A stretch of 64,000 nt of DNA from Nitratireductor sp. GISD-1A_MAKvit (GTDB taxonomy: Bacteria > Pseudomonadota > Alphaproteobacteria > Rhizobiales > Rhizobiaceae). This document shows, piece by piece, positions 45,697-54,885 of this stretch. The notes beneath the pieces were generated by a model. That model was not told the DNA's origin, made no database searches, and saw only the letters and a program-made list of their open reading frames with translations. How positions within the stretch are numbered: position 1 is the first letter of the stretch; the number at the start of each line of letters is the position of its first letter. Position numbers and translations under genes: made by a program. The DNA is taken from the NCBI RefSeq assembly GCF_040819555.1, contig NZ_CP161920.1:2231001-2295000 (forward strand), read 5' to 3'.

Positions 45697-47675
45697 CAGC
45701 TCAGCTCCTCGCGCGGCAGCCAGACCAGACTTCCATCCTCCACGCCAACAAGGAGGCCGGGCAAACCCGTCCCCGTCAAATCGACCGCTTCGGGTGCGGC
45801 AACATGCATTGCCATTGCTATGGTTTCGCCGCGAAAGCTGAAGGGCTTGGGATGGGCGAAAACCGGCTCGCTGGCAGTACCAACATTCTCAAGGTAGAAA
45901 ATACCGGCCTGTCCGGTCGTGTGGCGCGGCATCCCGCCGGGACCCGGAGGAACCGAAGCGCGGGCATGAGTGCCCACGATGAGATCGAGCCGGCCGCTCA
46001 TGGTCCAGTCGCAGACACACAGTTTCACCCGGCCGCGTCCACCACCCACATCCTCGGTGAAACGCATCGGTGTGCCGTCTTCCCAATGAAGATGTCGCTT
46101 GTCGCCGAGTTCTGTCTCGCCGAGTTTTCGATAGTCGGAGAGGACGCCTTCCTCATCGAGGGTGAGATAGTGAAGTCCATTGCCCTGGAGCCAGTCGGTC
46201 ACTGCCGGGCGCACACGCCATACGGTCTTCAGGGGCTTTCCTTCGAAGCTCAGGCGCTGGGGTGCCGCCAGTTTCGGCGGCGAGCCGCCTAGATTGCGGT
46301 ACAGCGTCTGATATCCGGTCACATCTCCGACGAGGATATCGAGACGGCCGGTGCCCGACCAGTCCGCAGCCGTGGGGCAACTGTATCCGAACATCTTCTC
46401 CGACGGCCCCTGTATGGAGCCCGTGGGGCCGGCGGCGATACGGATCGGCTTTCCATCGGCCTCAAGCATTGTTTCTCGTGAAAGCGCCGGTGCCTCAGGC
46501 GCGCCGGTCATCTCGTAGTACAGGAGTTCGCCGGTGCTGTTGCCAACCACCAGATCAATGCGCCCGGTGCCGGTGAAATCCGCGGCAACGGGGCAGGGCA
46601 ATACGCCCGCGTGAACAATTGGTCGTGTGGTTTCCACCCGGCCGGCATGTTCGAATACCGGATCGCCGTCGATCGTCTCCCCCGTATTGCGCAGGAAGGT
46701 CACATATCCATCTTCCGCACCGACCAGTATGTCGGGCCGGCCGTCACCATCCCAGTCGACGATGCAGGGCATGTGAATGCACTGGTCGAGCTCAAGCGTG
46801 TTGCCGCAGGGGCTGCGAAGCAGTCTTGTGCGGTCGAACTGATGTCCCTCGACCTGATTGGCGATGTGAAGAATGTTCCAGAACTCACCGCACACGATCG
46901 AGGTGGTCTTGCCATCATCGAAGCTCGCCAGGGCAGGGGCGAGTTGCCCGTAAACCTCCAGGGGCACGTCGCCACTCATCAGCGGGCGCCCCTTGCCAAG
47001 GCGCGGGTTGGACAGCGGCCCTTCGACCTTGAATGCATAGACATAACCGCGCAACGGGCCGCCCAGCCAGCGATTGGCCGGATCGTATCCGCGATATCCT
47101 TCGTCGTTCCATTCCAGCCCGTTTGGCCAGTAATCGTCCCAGTAATCCGTGCCGACGATCAGTTCCGGCCTGCCGTCACCATCGATGTCGTGAAACCGGA
47201 CCATATGAAAATATTCATTGCCCTTGACCCATTCGGCATCGAGTTCAAGCACTATGGGATCGGCAAATTCGGGGTGCTGCCTGCTGCCGATATTCGGATG
47301 AACATGGATGGTCTGGCGCATGCGTGAGGCGGAGACGAGGTGGAAGCTGTCTCCATCCTTTACTGATGTGACGTAGCCGCGCACATTCTCCACCACTTCC
47401 TGTTCGCCCAGGCGCGGCGTTCCGTCCGCGTTCCGTCCGATTTCGCGGCGCAGAAAGACCCGCCCGTCATAACAGGGGTCCCAGGCCGAAAGCAGCAGAT
47501 CCCGCCCTCCATCGCCGTCCCAGTCGACGACATCGACACAAGTGATGATCCGTCCTGCGACGGGCGCACTCTCCACCTCGGGAGCGTAACCGAGAGCCTG
47601 GTCACCGTAGAAAGGTCCCTTCCATACGGTGGCATCGTCTTCCCATCTTTTCACACTCAACGCACAGGACCCCAT
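45693..47675 (-). CDS. FG-GAP/VCBS repeat protein, predicted seven-bladed propeller, no signal peptide
   Basis: A 660-residue protein with seven spaced D-x-[DT]-G-x-G motifs. Three are canonical calcium-type (DWDGDGGRD, DIDGDGRPE, DWDGDGRPD near residues 51, 163, 307) and four degenerate (DFTGTGRID, DWSGTGRLD, DWTMSGRLD, DLTGTGLPG near 366, 438, 556, 632). Each is followed by (L/I)-x-V-G, as in integrin-type beta-propellers. The N-terminus (MGSCALSVKRW) is not a signal peptide, although such proteins are normally exported. The start is uncertain (TTG 47681, ATG 47675 or GTG 47654); no ribosome site is seen and the operator is adjacent. Confidence 0.8.
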   Translation of the reverse strand: MGSCALSVKRWEDDATVWKGPFYGDQALGYAPEVESAPVAGRIITCVDVVDWDGDGGRDLLLSAWDPCYDGRVFLRREIGRNADGTPRLGEQEVVENVRGYVTSVKDGDSFHLVSASRMRQTIHVHPNIGSRQHPEFADPIVLELDAEWVKGNEYFHMVRFHDIDGDGRPELIVGTDYWDDYWPNGLEWNDEGYRGYDPANRWLGGPLRGYVYAFKVEGPLSNPRLGKGRPLMSGDVPLEVYGQLAPALASFDDGKTTSIVCGEFWNILHIANQVEGHQFDRTRLLRSPCGNTLELDQCIHMPCIVDWDGDGRPDILVGAEDGYVTFLRNTGETIDGDPVFEHAGRVETTRPIVHAGVLPCPVAADFTGTGRIDLVVGNSTGELLYYEMTGAPEAPALSRETMLEADGKPIRIAAGPTGSIQGPSEKMFGYSCPTAADWSGTGRLDILVGDVTGYQTLYRNLGGSPPKLAAPQRLSFEGKPLKTVWRVRPAVTDWLQGNGLHYLTLDEEGVLSDYRKLGETELGDKRHLHWEDGTPMRFTEDVGGGRGRVKLCVCDWTMSGRLDLIVGTHARASVPPGPGGMPRHTTGQAGIFYLENVGTASEPVFAHPKPFSFRGETIAMAMHVAAPEAVDLTGTGLPGLLVGVEDGSLVWLPREELSW

Positions 47676-47685
47676 GTTCAATTCA

Positions 47686-47708
47686 AATTTGGAATGCTAT
47701 TCTAATTT
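47686..47708. promoter_or_regulatory. Second copy of the IclR-type palindrome, in a divergent promoter
   Basis: ATTTGGAATGCTATTCTAATT (47687-47707) matches the palindrome before the IclR gene at 18 of 21 positions and keeps the GGAA-N-GCTATTC core. It lies in the 60-bp gap between the divergent FG-GAP and DapA-family genes, so one regulator could control both directions. Confidence 0.7.
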
Positions 47709-47735
47709 CAGTTTTCACAATGTACACACCCTCTC

Positions 47736-48686
47736 ATGAACAATCACAACAAACCTACCAGCTCTCCGGTCTCAGGCGTCATGCCGGTGATGATCACGCC
47801 TTTCACGCGAGAGAACCGGCTCGATCACGGCGCACTTGAACGGTTGATCGAGTGGTATCTGGGGGCGGGGGTGGATTCGCTTTTTGCTGTCTGCCAGTCG
47901 AGTGAGATGCAGCACCTGTCATTATCGGAACGCGTTGCATTGGCCGAGGCAGTGGTGCGCATCGTCAACGGACGCGTGCCGGTGATTGCATCGGGGCACA
48001 TTTCCGAGGCCATGGCCGATCAGACCGCTGAACTGCTGGCCATGGCCAGCACCGGCATTGCAAGCCTTGTTCTCGTCACCAACCGTCTCGATCCGCACCG
48101 CGAGGGGACGGAAGCGTTCAGGCGCAATCTCGATCAGCTCCTGGAAGCGTTGCCACACGATATCGATCTGGGGCTTTACGAATGCCCGGCGCCTTACCGG
48201 CGCCTTCTGAGCGACGAGGAACTGCGGCTGTGCCGCGATACCGGTCGCTTCGTGGTGCTCAAGGATGTCTCCTGTGATCTGGCGACCGTTCGGCGCAGAG
48301 TGGAGATCGTGCGCGGGTCAAGGCTGGCGATCGTCAATGCCAATGCGGCCATCGCGCGCGAGGCCATGCGTTCCGGTTCGGAAGGGTTCGGCGGCGTTTT
48401 CACGAATTTTCATCCCGACCTCTACGTCTGGCTTTATGCCAATTGCCACCGGTCCGATGCGCTCGCTGAAGAGTTGACGGCCTTCCTCGCGCTCTCCGCC
48501 ATGGCCGAGGGAATGGGCTATCCCAAGATTGCCAAGCGTCTGCACCAGCGCCTTGGGACCTTCGACTGCATCCACTCGCGTGTGGTGGATTACGATCTTG
48601 AAGACAGACACTGGGCCGCTGACGAAATACTCAGCCATATCCTGAACGCTGGAGAAGAGTTCCGCCGGCGCATTGCACGGTGCTGA
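47736..48686 (+). CDS. Dihydrodipicolinate synthase-family enzyme (module B)
   Basis: A 316-residue DapA-family TIM barrel. The tyrosine is in GLYECPAPYRR and the Schiff-base lysine in FVVLKDVSCDL. The N-terminal GVMPVMITPFTRENRLD is typical, while the DapA TTGE loop reads CQSSEMQ, so it is not a standard lysine-pathway enzyme. The ATG lies 28 bp after the shared IclR-type operator. Only the fold and Schiff-base chemistry can be supported; it may cleave a keto acid formed by the module B dehydrogenases. Confidence 0.85.
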   Translation: MNNHNKPTSSPVSGVMPVMITPFTRENRLDHGALERLIEWYLGAGVDSLFAVCQSSEMQHLSLSERVALAEAVVRIVNGRVPVIASGHISEAMADQTAELLAMASTGIASLVLVTNRLDPHREGTEAFRRNLDQLLEALPHDIDLGLYECPAPYRRLLSDEELRLCRDTGRFVVLKDVSCDLATVRRRVEIVRGSRLAIVNANAAIAREAMRSGSEGFGGVFTNFHPDLYVWLYANCHRSDALAEELTAFLALSAMAEGMGYPKIAKRLHQRLGTFDCIHSRVVDYDLEDRHWAADEILSHILNAGEEFRRRIARC

Positions 48687-48933
48687 GCGGGCAATTTGCA
48701 TTTGGTTGAATGGCAACATATAGGTGCAGACACGTATCCGTGGTTGTAAGGTTTTTTGACGATCTGCCGCTTTGCTGCCACAAATCGTTTACAGCTTGCT
48801 AATCGATTTCGGGTATGGGGTGCGGAGGGTGCCTCGGACCATCTGAAATCGGGTGCACTTGATCAGTGCATTTTTGCAGGGGACTTTTCGGAGCAATGAG
48901 CGGGATTTCGATGTTCGGGGAGACTTTACGCGC

Positions 48934-50166
48934 ATGAAATCTCGTAGCTTGACGGGCTGGTCTCTGGCTCGAAGCTTTTCCTCGGTTGTAACGTTTGCCG
49001 CGTGCGCCGCACTCCTGTCAGCCTGCAATTCGACGACGCCGAAGGTGGCCGTCAAGAAAACCAAGTCCAAGGAATATTTTGCCGAGTCCGAATATGGCGT
49101 GAAAGCCAGTCCGCGGGTCGCTGCAAAACCCTCGAATCTGCGCCGCGGTGGCGGGCGCTATCAGGTTGGAAAACCCTATCAGATCAAGGGCCGGTGGTAT
49201 CACCCGAAGGAAGATCCCGACTATGAGAAGGTCGGAGCAGCCTCGTGGTATGGTGATGCCTTTCATGGTCGTCTGACCGCCAATGGCGAAGTCTACGACA
49301 TGACCCACCTCACGGCAGCGCACCCGACCATGCCGCTGCCAAGCTACGCCCGCGTAACCAATCTGGACAATGGAAGCTCGGTCCTCGTGCGGGTGAACGA
49401 TCGCGGCCCTTTTGCGCACAATCGGATCATCGATCTGTCGAAGCGCGCCGCGCAACTGCTTGATTACCAGAGTGCGGGCGTGGCCAAGGTAAAGGTCGAA
49501 TATGTCGGCCCGGCACCGCTGGAAGGTCGCGACGACGAGTATCTGCTTGCTTCCTATCGTCCCAATGGCGTCGCGCCCGATCCGGGTGTGGGCCTGCCGA
49601 GCGGCGTTATGGTGGCGATGAACGGACCGACGCCGACGGCAACACTTCCGGGCGTGAAGGCGGCAGACGCATTCGCCGGACAGCCTGGGCTGACGCCGCC
49701 AGAGCCGGTTGCCACTCCAGCGTCTCTGGAACTGCCCGTCACGGGCCCGGTCGTGCCGCAACGACCGCTCGCCCTGCCGGATGAGGATGGCGAACGTGAC
49801 GTTGCATTCCTCTCCTATGCGGACCAGCGGGTGCGTGCAGCTGCGGATGTGTTCGACACCGTGCTGCAAAATGGTGACCTCCAGCCGCACGACATTTCCA
49901 GTTGGTGGCAGAACCGAAACTCACCGCGTGGGATGCCGGCCAGCGGGCCATATGTCAGCATTGGTACCTTTGACGATGAACAATCCGCCCGGGCCCACGC
50001 AGAGGCCCTGGCGCCGGTTGGAAAAGCGCTGATTGAGGTGGCGACCGACAGTTCGGGCGCGCTTCGTTACTCGGTGACACTCCTGCCGGAGACACCCGAC
50101 CGGATCGATGACGCATTGCGCGCCGCCTGGGCCGCCGGCGCGCAGGATGCCTTCATCGTCCGATAA
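48934..50166 (+). CDS. rlpA: RlpA-like lytic transglycosylase lipoprotein with SPOR domain
   Basis: The start is the ATG at 48934 (MKSRSLTG) behind GGGGAG; the frame upstream is open but lacks a ribosome site. The lipobox LLSAC makes it a lipoprotein, 410 residues long. The double-psi barrel covers VGAASWYGDAFHGRLTANGE to VRVNDRGPF (catalytic Asp in NDRGPF). A Pro-rich linker leads to a C-terminal SPOR domain (YVSIGTFDDEQSARA) that binds denuded septal glycan. It cuts peptidoglycan at division sites. Confidence 0.93.
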   Translation: MKSRSLTGWSLARSFSSVVTFAACAALLSACNSTTPKVAVKKTKSKEYFAESEYGVKASPRVAAKPSNLRRGGGRYQVGKPYQIKGRWYHPKEDPDYEKVGAASWYGDAFHGRLTANGEVYDMTHLTAAHPTMPLPSYARVTNLDNGSSVLVRVNDRGPFAHNRIIDLSKRAAQLLDYQSAGVAKVKVEYVGPAPLEGRDDEYLLASYRPNGVAPDPGVGLPSGVMVAMNGPTPTATLPGVKAADAFAGQPGLTPPEPVATPASLELPVTGPVVPQRPLALPDEDGERDVAFLSYADQRVRAAADVFDTVLQNGDLQPHDISSWWQNRNSPRGMPASGPYVSIGTFDDEQSARAHAEALAPVGKALIEVATDSSGALRYSVTLLPETPDRIDDALRAAWAAGAQDAFIVR

Positions 50167-50240
50167 CCCGGACAATCGCTTGATTTTGGGTGTATCCTGT
50201 CGCTAGGTTCGCACGGTGTTCCGCGTCTGGGGGTGTGCTC

Positions 50241-51413
50241 GTGTCGATTTTGGTCAGAAAGGCCCTGTTTCTCGCTCTGTGCTGCATGTTTCTGGGCAGT
50301 CAGGCGGCTTTCGCCCAATTGTTCGAAACGCGCGCCCGGCAGGCTTTTCTCGTTGATGCCGCCACTGGCACGGTTCTCTTCTCAAAAAATGCGGATGAGC
50401 GCATTCCACCCGCTTCGCTTGCAAAATTGATGACGATGGAGGTTGTCTTCCATGCCATCAAAAGCGGCCGTCTGTCGCTGGAAGACACTTTTTATGTCAG
50501 CGAGAATGCGTGGCGCACCGGAGGAGCCGTGTCGGGTACCTCGACGATGTTTGCGGAAATCAAGTCCTCGGTGCCGCTGGAAGCCTTGATCCAGGGTGTC
50601 GTGGTGCAGTCCGCCAATGACGGCTGCATCATCATTGCCGAAGGGATGGCAGGCTCGGAAGAAAACTTCGCAAAGCTGATGACGGAACGCGCGCGGGCGA
50701 TCGGTCTGGAAAACTCGAACTTCGTGAATTCGACCGGACTTCCCGCCGAAGGGCAGCACGTCACCATGCGGGACCTGGTGAAGCTGGCGATCCACCTGTG
50801 GCGGGAATATCCCGAATTCTACAAATATTACGCGCAGGAATCCTTCACCTGGAACAAGATCCTGCAGCGCAATCGCAACCCGCTTTTGCGCATGAACATC
50901 GGTGCGGACGGTCTGAAGACCGGGTACACGGAGGCCTCCGGATACGCCATCGTTGGTGCGGTGAGCCGCAACGGGCGTCGGCTGTTTGCGGCTTTGAGCG
51001 GACTGGACAGCGAGAATGAGCGTGCGGAGGAGTCGCGCAAGCTTCTCGACTGGGGCATACGTGCCTTTGAGAAACTGGAAGTTTTCTCCGCCGGGGAGAC
51101 GATCGGGCATGTGGCGGTTTTCGGCGGCGAGAAATCGGAGCTTGCAGTGCGTGCCGATGGCCCGATCGCGATTTTCCGTCCCATCATCAATTCCGACCGG
51201 CTGCTGGCACGCATTGTCTATGAGGGGCCCGTGCCCGCTCCGATTGAGGAGGGGACGAGGATTGGCACGTTAAAGGTCTGGATCGGCGAAACGCTCAGCC
51301 AGGAAACGCCACTTTACGCGGCAGAATCGATCGGAAAGGGCGACCTGTCGGACCGCGCGCTCGATGCCGTGGGCGAGTTGCTGATCGGCTGGCTGCGAAA
51401 ATACCGCTCCTGA
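50241..51413 (+). CDS. D-alanyl-D-alanine carboxypeptidase (PBP5/6 family)
   Basis: The frame opens at 50190, but the GTG at 50241 gives a clean signal peptide (MSILVRKALFLALCCMFLG, cut after AAFA) and a GGGGGTG ribosome site; 390 residues. Active-site motifs are SLAK (in PPASLAKLMT), SAND, and KTG in GLKTGYTE. It trims the terminal D-Ala from peptidoglycan stem peptides. A C-terminal amphipathic end (VGELLIGWLRKYRS) should anchor it to the membrane. It leads the tmk-holB-metG run. Confidence 0.94.
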   Translation: MSILVRKALFLALCCMFLGSQAAFAQLFETRARQAFLVDAATGTVLFSKNADERIPPASLAKLMTMEVVFHAIKSGRLSLEDTFYVSENAWRTGGAVSGTSTMFAEIKSSVPLEALIQGVVVQSANDGCIIIAEGMAGSEENFAKLMTERARAIGLENSNFVNSTGLPAEGQHVTMRDLVKLAIHLWREYPEFYKYYAQESFTWNKILQRNRNPLLRMNIGADGLKTGYTEASGYAIVGAVSRNGRRLFAALSGLDSENERAEESRKLLDWGIRAFEKLEVFSAGETIGHVAVFGGEKSELAVRADGPIAIFRPIINSDRLLARIVYEGPVPAPIEEGTRIGTLKVWIGETLSQETPLYAAESIGKGDLSDRALDAVGELLIGWLRKYRS

Positions 51414-51522
51414 TAGCGACCCGTCCACAGAATGGCCTCACACCCAAAGTTCCGCATGGACCTGGCAGCGGTGAACGCCTAAACAGAATGCGCCGGATAA
51501 ACTGTCTGGCGAAATTCATCCA

Positions 51523-52198
51523 ATGAAAGAGGGTCTCTTGTCTCGCGGTTTCTTCATTACGTTCGAGGGAGGCGAGGGGGCTGGAAAATCGACACAGATC
51601 GAGCAGCTTGCGCATGTTTTACGTGCTGACGGGCTGACCGTCATTGTCACGCGGGAGCCCGGTGGCTCTTCAGGCGCCGAGGCGGTGCGGCACGTGCTCC
51701 TTTCAGGAGCTGCCGAGCCTTTCGGACCGGCCATGGAGGCCGTGCTTTTCGCTGCGGCCCCGCTCGGACCATGTGGAACAGGTGATCCGTCCCGCCATCG
51801 AACGGGGCGCGGTGGTTCTGTGTGACCGCTTCATGGATTCGTCCAGGGTCTATCAGGGGGTAACCGGGAATCTCGATGCCGCATTCATGAAAGACCTGGA
51901 GCGGGTGACGGTAAACGGCATGGTCCCCGATCTGACATTGATTCTCGACATCGATCCGGAGGAGGGGTTGCGTCGCGCCGGTGCCCGGCGCGGATCGGAT
52001 GCGCCGGACCGTTTCGAAAAGGAAACCATCGCCATCCATCGCAGGCGGCGCAAGGCCTTTCTGGAAATAGCAAAGGCAGAGCCCGACCGCTGCGTGGTCA
52101 TTGATGCGGCGATGCCGGAAGAGAAGGTGGCTGCCGCCATAGAGCGCGCAACACGCATGGCCATGGCTGCGCGGGAAGGGGGCGGCGCCAATGTTTGA
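51523..52198 (+). pseudogene. tmk: Thymidylate kinase, frameshifted by +1
   Basis: Phosphorylates dTMP to dTDP; essential for DNA synthesis. The P-loop [11 protein letters not shown] and the [14 protein letters not shown] loop are in the first frame. The frame breaks after EAVLFAAA and resumes as [24 protein letters not shown] in the next. Dropping one C from CCCC at 51758-51761 restores about 224 residues. As tmk is essential and no second copy is in the window, the break is almost surely not real. The stop overlaps holB. Confidence 0.93.
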
Positions 52199-53234
52199 GC
52201 GCACTGCGCCCGAGCGTTTCGACACGCTGCCTGACATCCCCGACCCGGCTGAAAATCCGGTTCTCGTTGGCCATCAGAATGCCGCCGACATGCTGGCGGG
52301 TGCCTATCGTGCCGGGAAACTGCACCACGGATTGCTGTTTGCCGGTCCCCCCGGAATTGGCAAGGCCACGCTTGCGTTTCACCTGGCCAATCATCTGTTC
52401 TCCAACCCGCAATGGGACAGGGCACCGGACCGTTTTTCGCCCCCCGATCCCAACGCCCAGAGCTTCCGGCTGATCGCGCAGGACGCCCATCCCTCGCTGC
52501 TTCATCTGACGCGGCCATTCGTGGAACGCGACAAGAAATTCAAAACGGTCATCACCGTGGATGAAATCCGGCGCATTCAGCGCTTTCTTTCGCTCACGCC
52601 CCATGATGGCGGATATCGGGTCGTTATCGTCGATCCGGCCGACGATCTGAACATCAGCGCTGCCAATGCGCTTTTGAAAAGCCTTGAGGAGCCGCCGCCG
52701 CGGACGGTTTTCATACTCATTTCCCACTCTCCGGGACGACTGTTGCCAACGATCCGGTCACGCTGCCAGGTCATGCGCCTGCAGCCGCTCGCCGCCGCCG
52801 AACTTGCCGCGCTGCTGCGCCAGCTCGGCGTGGCCGAAAGCGGCAGCGATGAAGAGATTGCAGCGCGCGCGAAAGGCAGTGTCAGGAATGCGATCCTTCT
52901 CTCGCAATTCGGCGGTGCCGAGATCACCGATGCGCTGGAGAGTCTGGTCAAGGCACGGCGTTTCGATGCGAATGAGGCGCTGCGGCTGGGAGACGCGGTC
53001 AGCGGAAGGGAGCGCGGCGTGCAGTTTTCGATCTTCAATCGCGCCGTGCTCGATCTGGTCAACCGGCGAGCGGTCGCGTTGGCTGAAGCCGGCGACGTGA
53101 CGGGAGCTGCAAGGGCAGCCGAGATGTGGAACGAGATCAACACCGCGATCCGAGATGCCGAAACCTTCAATCTCGACCGGAAACAGCACGCGGCAGGGCT
53201 TTGTGCCAGGCTAAATGCCGCTTTCGGCCCATGA
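52191..53234 (+). CDS. holB: DNA polymerase III subunit delta'
   Basis: A 347-residue clamp-loader subunit. The P-loop reads GPPGIGKAT, and the family segment [23 protein letters not shown] with the SRC motif (TIRSRCQVM) follows. It works with DnaX and delta to load the beta clamp. It overlaps tmk by 8 bp; tmk-holB-metG-tatD is a common bacterial order. Confidence 0.95.
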   Translation: MFERTAPERFDTLPDIPDPAENPVLVGHQNAADMLAGAYRAGKLHHGLLFAGPPGIGKATLAFHLANHLFSNPQWDRAPDRFSPPDPNAQSFRLIAQDAHPSLLHLTRPFVERDKKFKTVITVDEIRRIQRFLSLTPHDGGYRVVIVDPADDLNISAANALLKSLEEPPPRTVFILISHSPGRLLPTIRSRCQVMRLQPLAAAELAALLRQLGVAESGSDEEIAARAKGSVRNAILLSQFGGAEITDALESLVKARRFDANEALRLGDAVSGRERGVQFSIFNRAVLDLVNRRAVALAEAGDVTGAARAAEMWNEINTAIRDAETFNLDRKQHAAGLCARLNAAFGP

Positions 53235-53317
53235 AGCGGTTGGTTGGGCTGGCATGCGCATTCACGATGCGCTATCTCCGCTTCACAAAACAATGAATGT
53301 TCTGGACTTTCCCCCAA

Positions 53318-54880
53318 ATGGCCCGCGACAAATTTTACATCACGACCCCGATTTTTTATCCCAATGGCAAACCGCATATCGGACATGCCTATACCGTCAT
53401 CGCCACTGACGCGGTTGCCCGCTTCCAGCGCCTTGACGGCAAAAATGTCTTTTTCCTTTCGGGAACGGACGAGCATGGCCTGAAGATGCAGCAGACCGCC
53501 GACAGGGAGGGCATCACGCCGCAGGAGCTGGCGGATCGCAACACGGCCGTTTTCCGTGAGATGATTGCGGCCATGGGCGGGTCCAATGACCAGTTCATCC
53601 GCACGACCGAAGAGCGTCATCACCGCGCCTGCCAGGCGATCTGGAAAAAGATGGCCGACAATGGCGATATCTATCTCGACCGCTATTCCGGCTGGTATTC
53701 GGTGCGTCAGGAAGCCTATTTCGACGAAAGCGAGACGACCGTCGGAGAAGACGGCGTCCGCCGCGAACCACTCGGTTCGCCCGTCGAATGGAATGAGGAA
53801 GAGACCTACTTCTTCCGTCTTTCCGCCTATCAGGACCGGCTGCTGGCCCATTATGAAGCCAATCCCGACTTCATTGGTCCGAGCGAACGCCGCAATGAGG
53901 TGATGAGCTTCGTGCGCTCGGGCCTCAAGGATCTTTCGATTTCGCGTTCCACCTTCGATTGGGGCGTTCCCGTTCCAGGCGACGAGAAACACGTGATGTA
54001 TGTCTGGGTGGATGCGCTCACCAATTACATCACCGCTGCCGGCTATCCCGACACGGAAAACGAGAACTGGTCCCACTGGCCGGCCAGTGTCCACATGATC
54101 GGCAAGGACATTGTTCGCTTCCATGCCGTCTATTGGCCGGCCTTCCTGATGTCGGCAGGGATCGAGCTGCCAAAGCGCGTATTCGCGCACGGATTCCTGT
54201 TCAATCGCGGTGAGAAAATGTCGAAATCGGTCGGCAATGTCGTCGACCCGTTCGCTCTGATCGAGCATTACGGCCTCGATGCCGTGCGCTACTTCTTCCT
54301 GCGGGAAGTGCCGTTCGGACAGGACGGAAGCTACAGCCATGACGCCATCGTGAACCGGACCAATGCAGACCTGGCAAATGATCTGGGCAATCTTGCCCAG
54401 CGTTCGCTATCGATGATTGCCAAGAACTGCGATGGCAGGGTGCCGGAAAAGGGCACCCAGACGGAAGCCGATCTCGCCATTCTCGCCATGGCTGGCGAAG
54501 CGCTCGATAGTGCGCGCAAGGCAATGGAAACGCAGGCACTGCATCAGGCGCTTTCGGCTGTTTTCGGTGTCGTGGCCGAGGCAAACCGTTACTTTGCCGG
54601 CCAGGAGCCGTGGGCGTTGAAAAAGACCGATCCGGCCCGCATGCAGACGGTTCTCTACACGACCGCCGAACTTGTGCGCCGCGTGGCGATCCTGTGTCAG
54701 CCGTTCATTCCCGGTTCTGCAGAAAAACTGCTCGACCTTCTGGCCGTGCCTTCCGACGCCCGATCGTTTGCGCATGTCGCCGATGATCACAGCGCGCTCG
54801 TTTCCGGCGCGGAACTTCCTGCGCCAAAGCCGGTTTTCCCGCGATATGTCGAGCCCAAACCGGAGAATGAGGGAGCCTGA
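53318..54880 (+). CDS. metG: Methionine-tRNA ligase
   Basis: A 520-residue class I synthetase. Start [21 protein letters not shown] is in [10 protein letters not shown] and KMSKS in [10 protein letters not shown]. The zinc-finger knuckle and the C-terminal tRNA-binding domain of larger MetRS are absent, which is the normal short alphaproteobacterial form. It is followed 5 bp later by the TatD gene. Confidence 0.97.
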   Translation: MARDKFYITTPIFYPNGKPHIGHAYTVIATDAVARFQRLDGKNVFFLSGTDEHGLKMQQTADREGITPQELADRNTAVFREMIAAMGGSNDQFIRTTEERHHRACQAIWKKMADNGDIYLDRYSGWYSVRQEAYFDESETTVGEDGVRREPLGSPVEWNEEETYFFRLSAYQDRLLAHYEANPDFIGPSERRNEVMSFVRSGLKDLSISRSTFDWGVPVPGDEKHVMYVWVDALTNYITAAGYPDTENENWSHWPASVHMIGKDIVRFHAVYWPAFLMSAGIELPKRVFAHGFLFNRGEKMSKSVGNVVDPFALIEHYGLDAVRYFFLREVPFGQDGSYSHDAIVNRTNADLANDLGNLAQRSLSMIAKNCDGRVPEKGTQTEADLAILAMAGEALDSARKAMETQALHQALSAVFGVVAEANRYFAGQEPWALKKTDPARMQTVLYTTAELVRRVAILCQPFIPGSAEKLLDLLAVPSDARSFAHVADDHSALVSGAELPAPKPVFPRYVEPKPENEGA

Positions 54881-54885
54881 CATCA

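Noticed and set aside
28477..48933. Idea that the 28.9-48.7 kb block is a genomic island inserted at tRNA-Lys
   Set aside because: No integrase, no repeated tRNA 3' end near 48.7-48.9 kb, and base composition looks like the neighbours.
52577..54340. Minus-strand ORF of 587 aa across holB and metG
   Set aside because: Opposite two certain housekeeping genes, with no domain or ribosome site; a GC-bias shadow.
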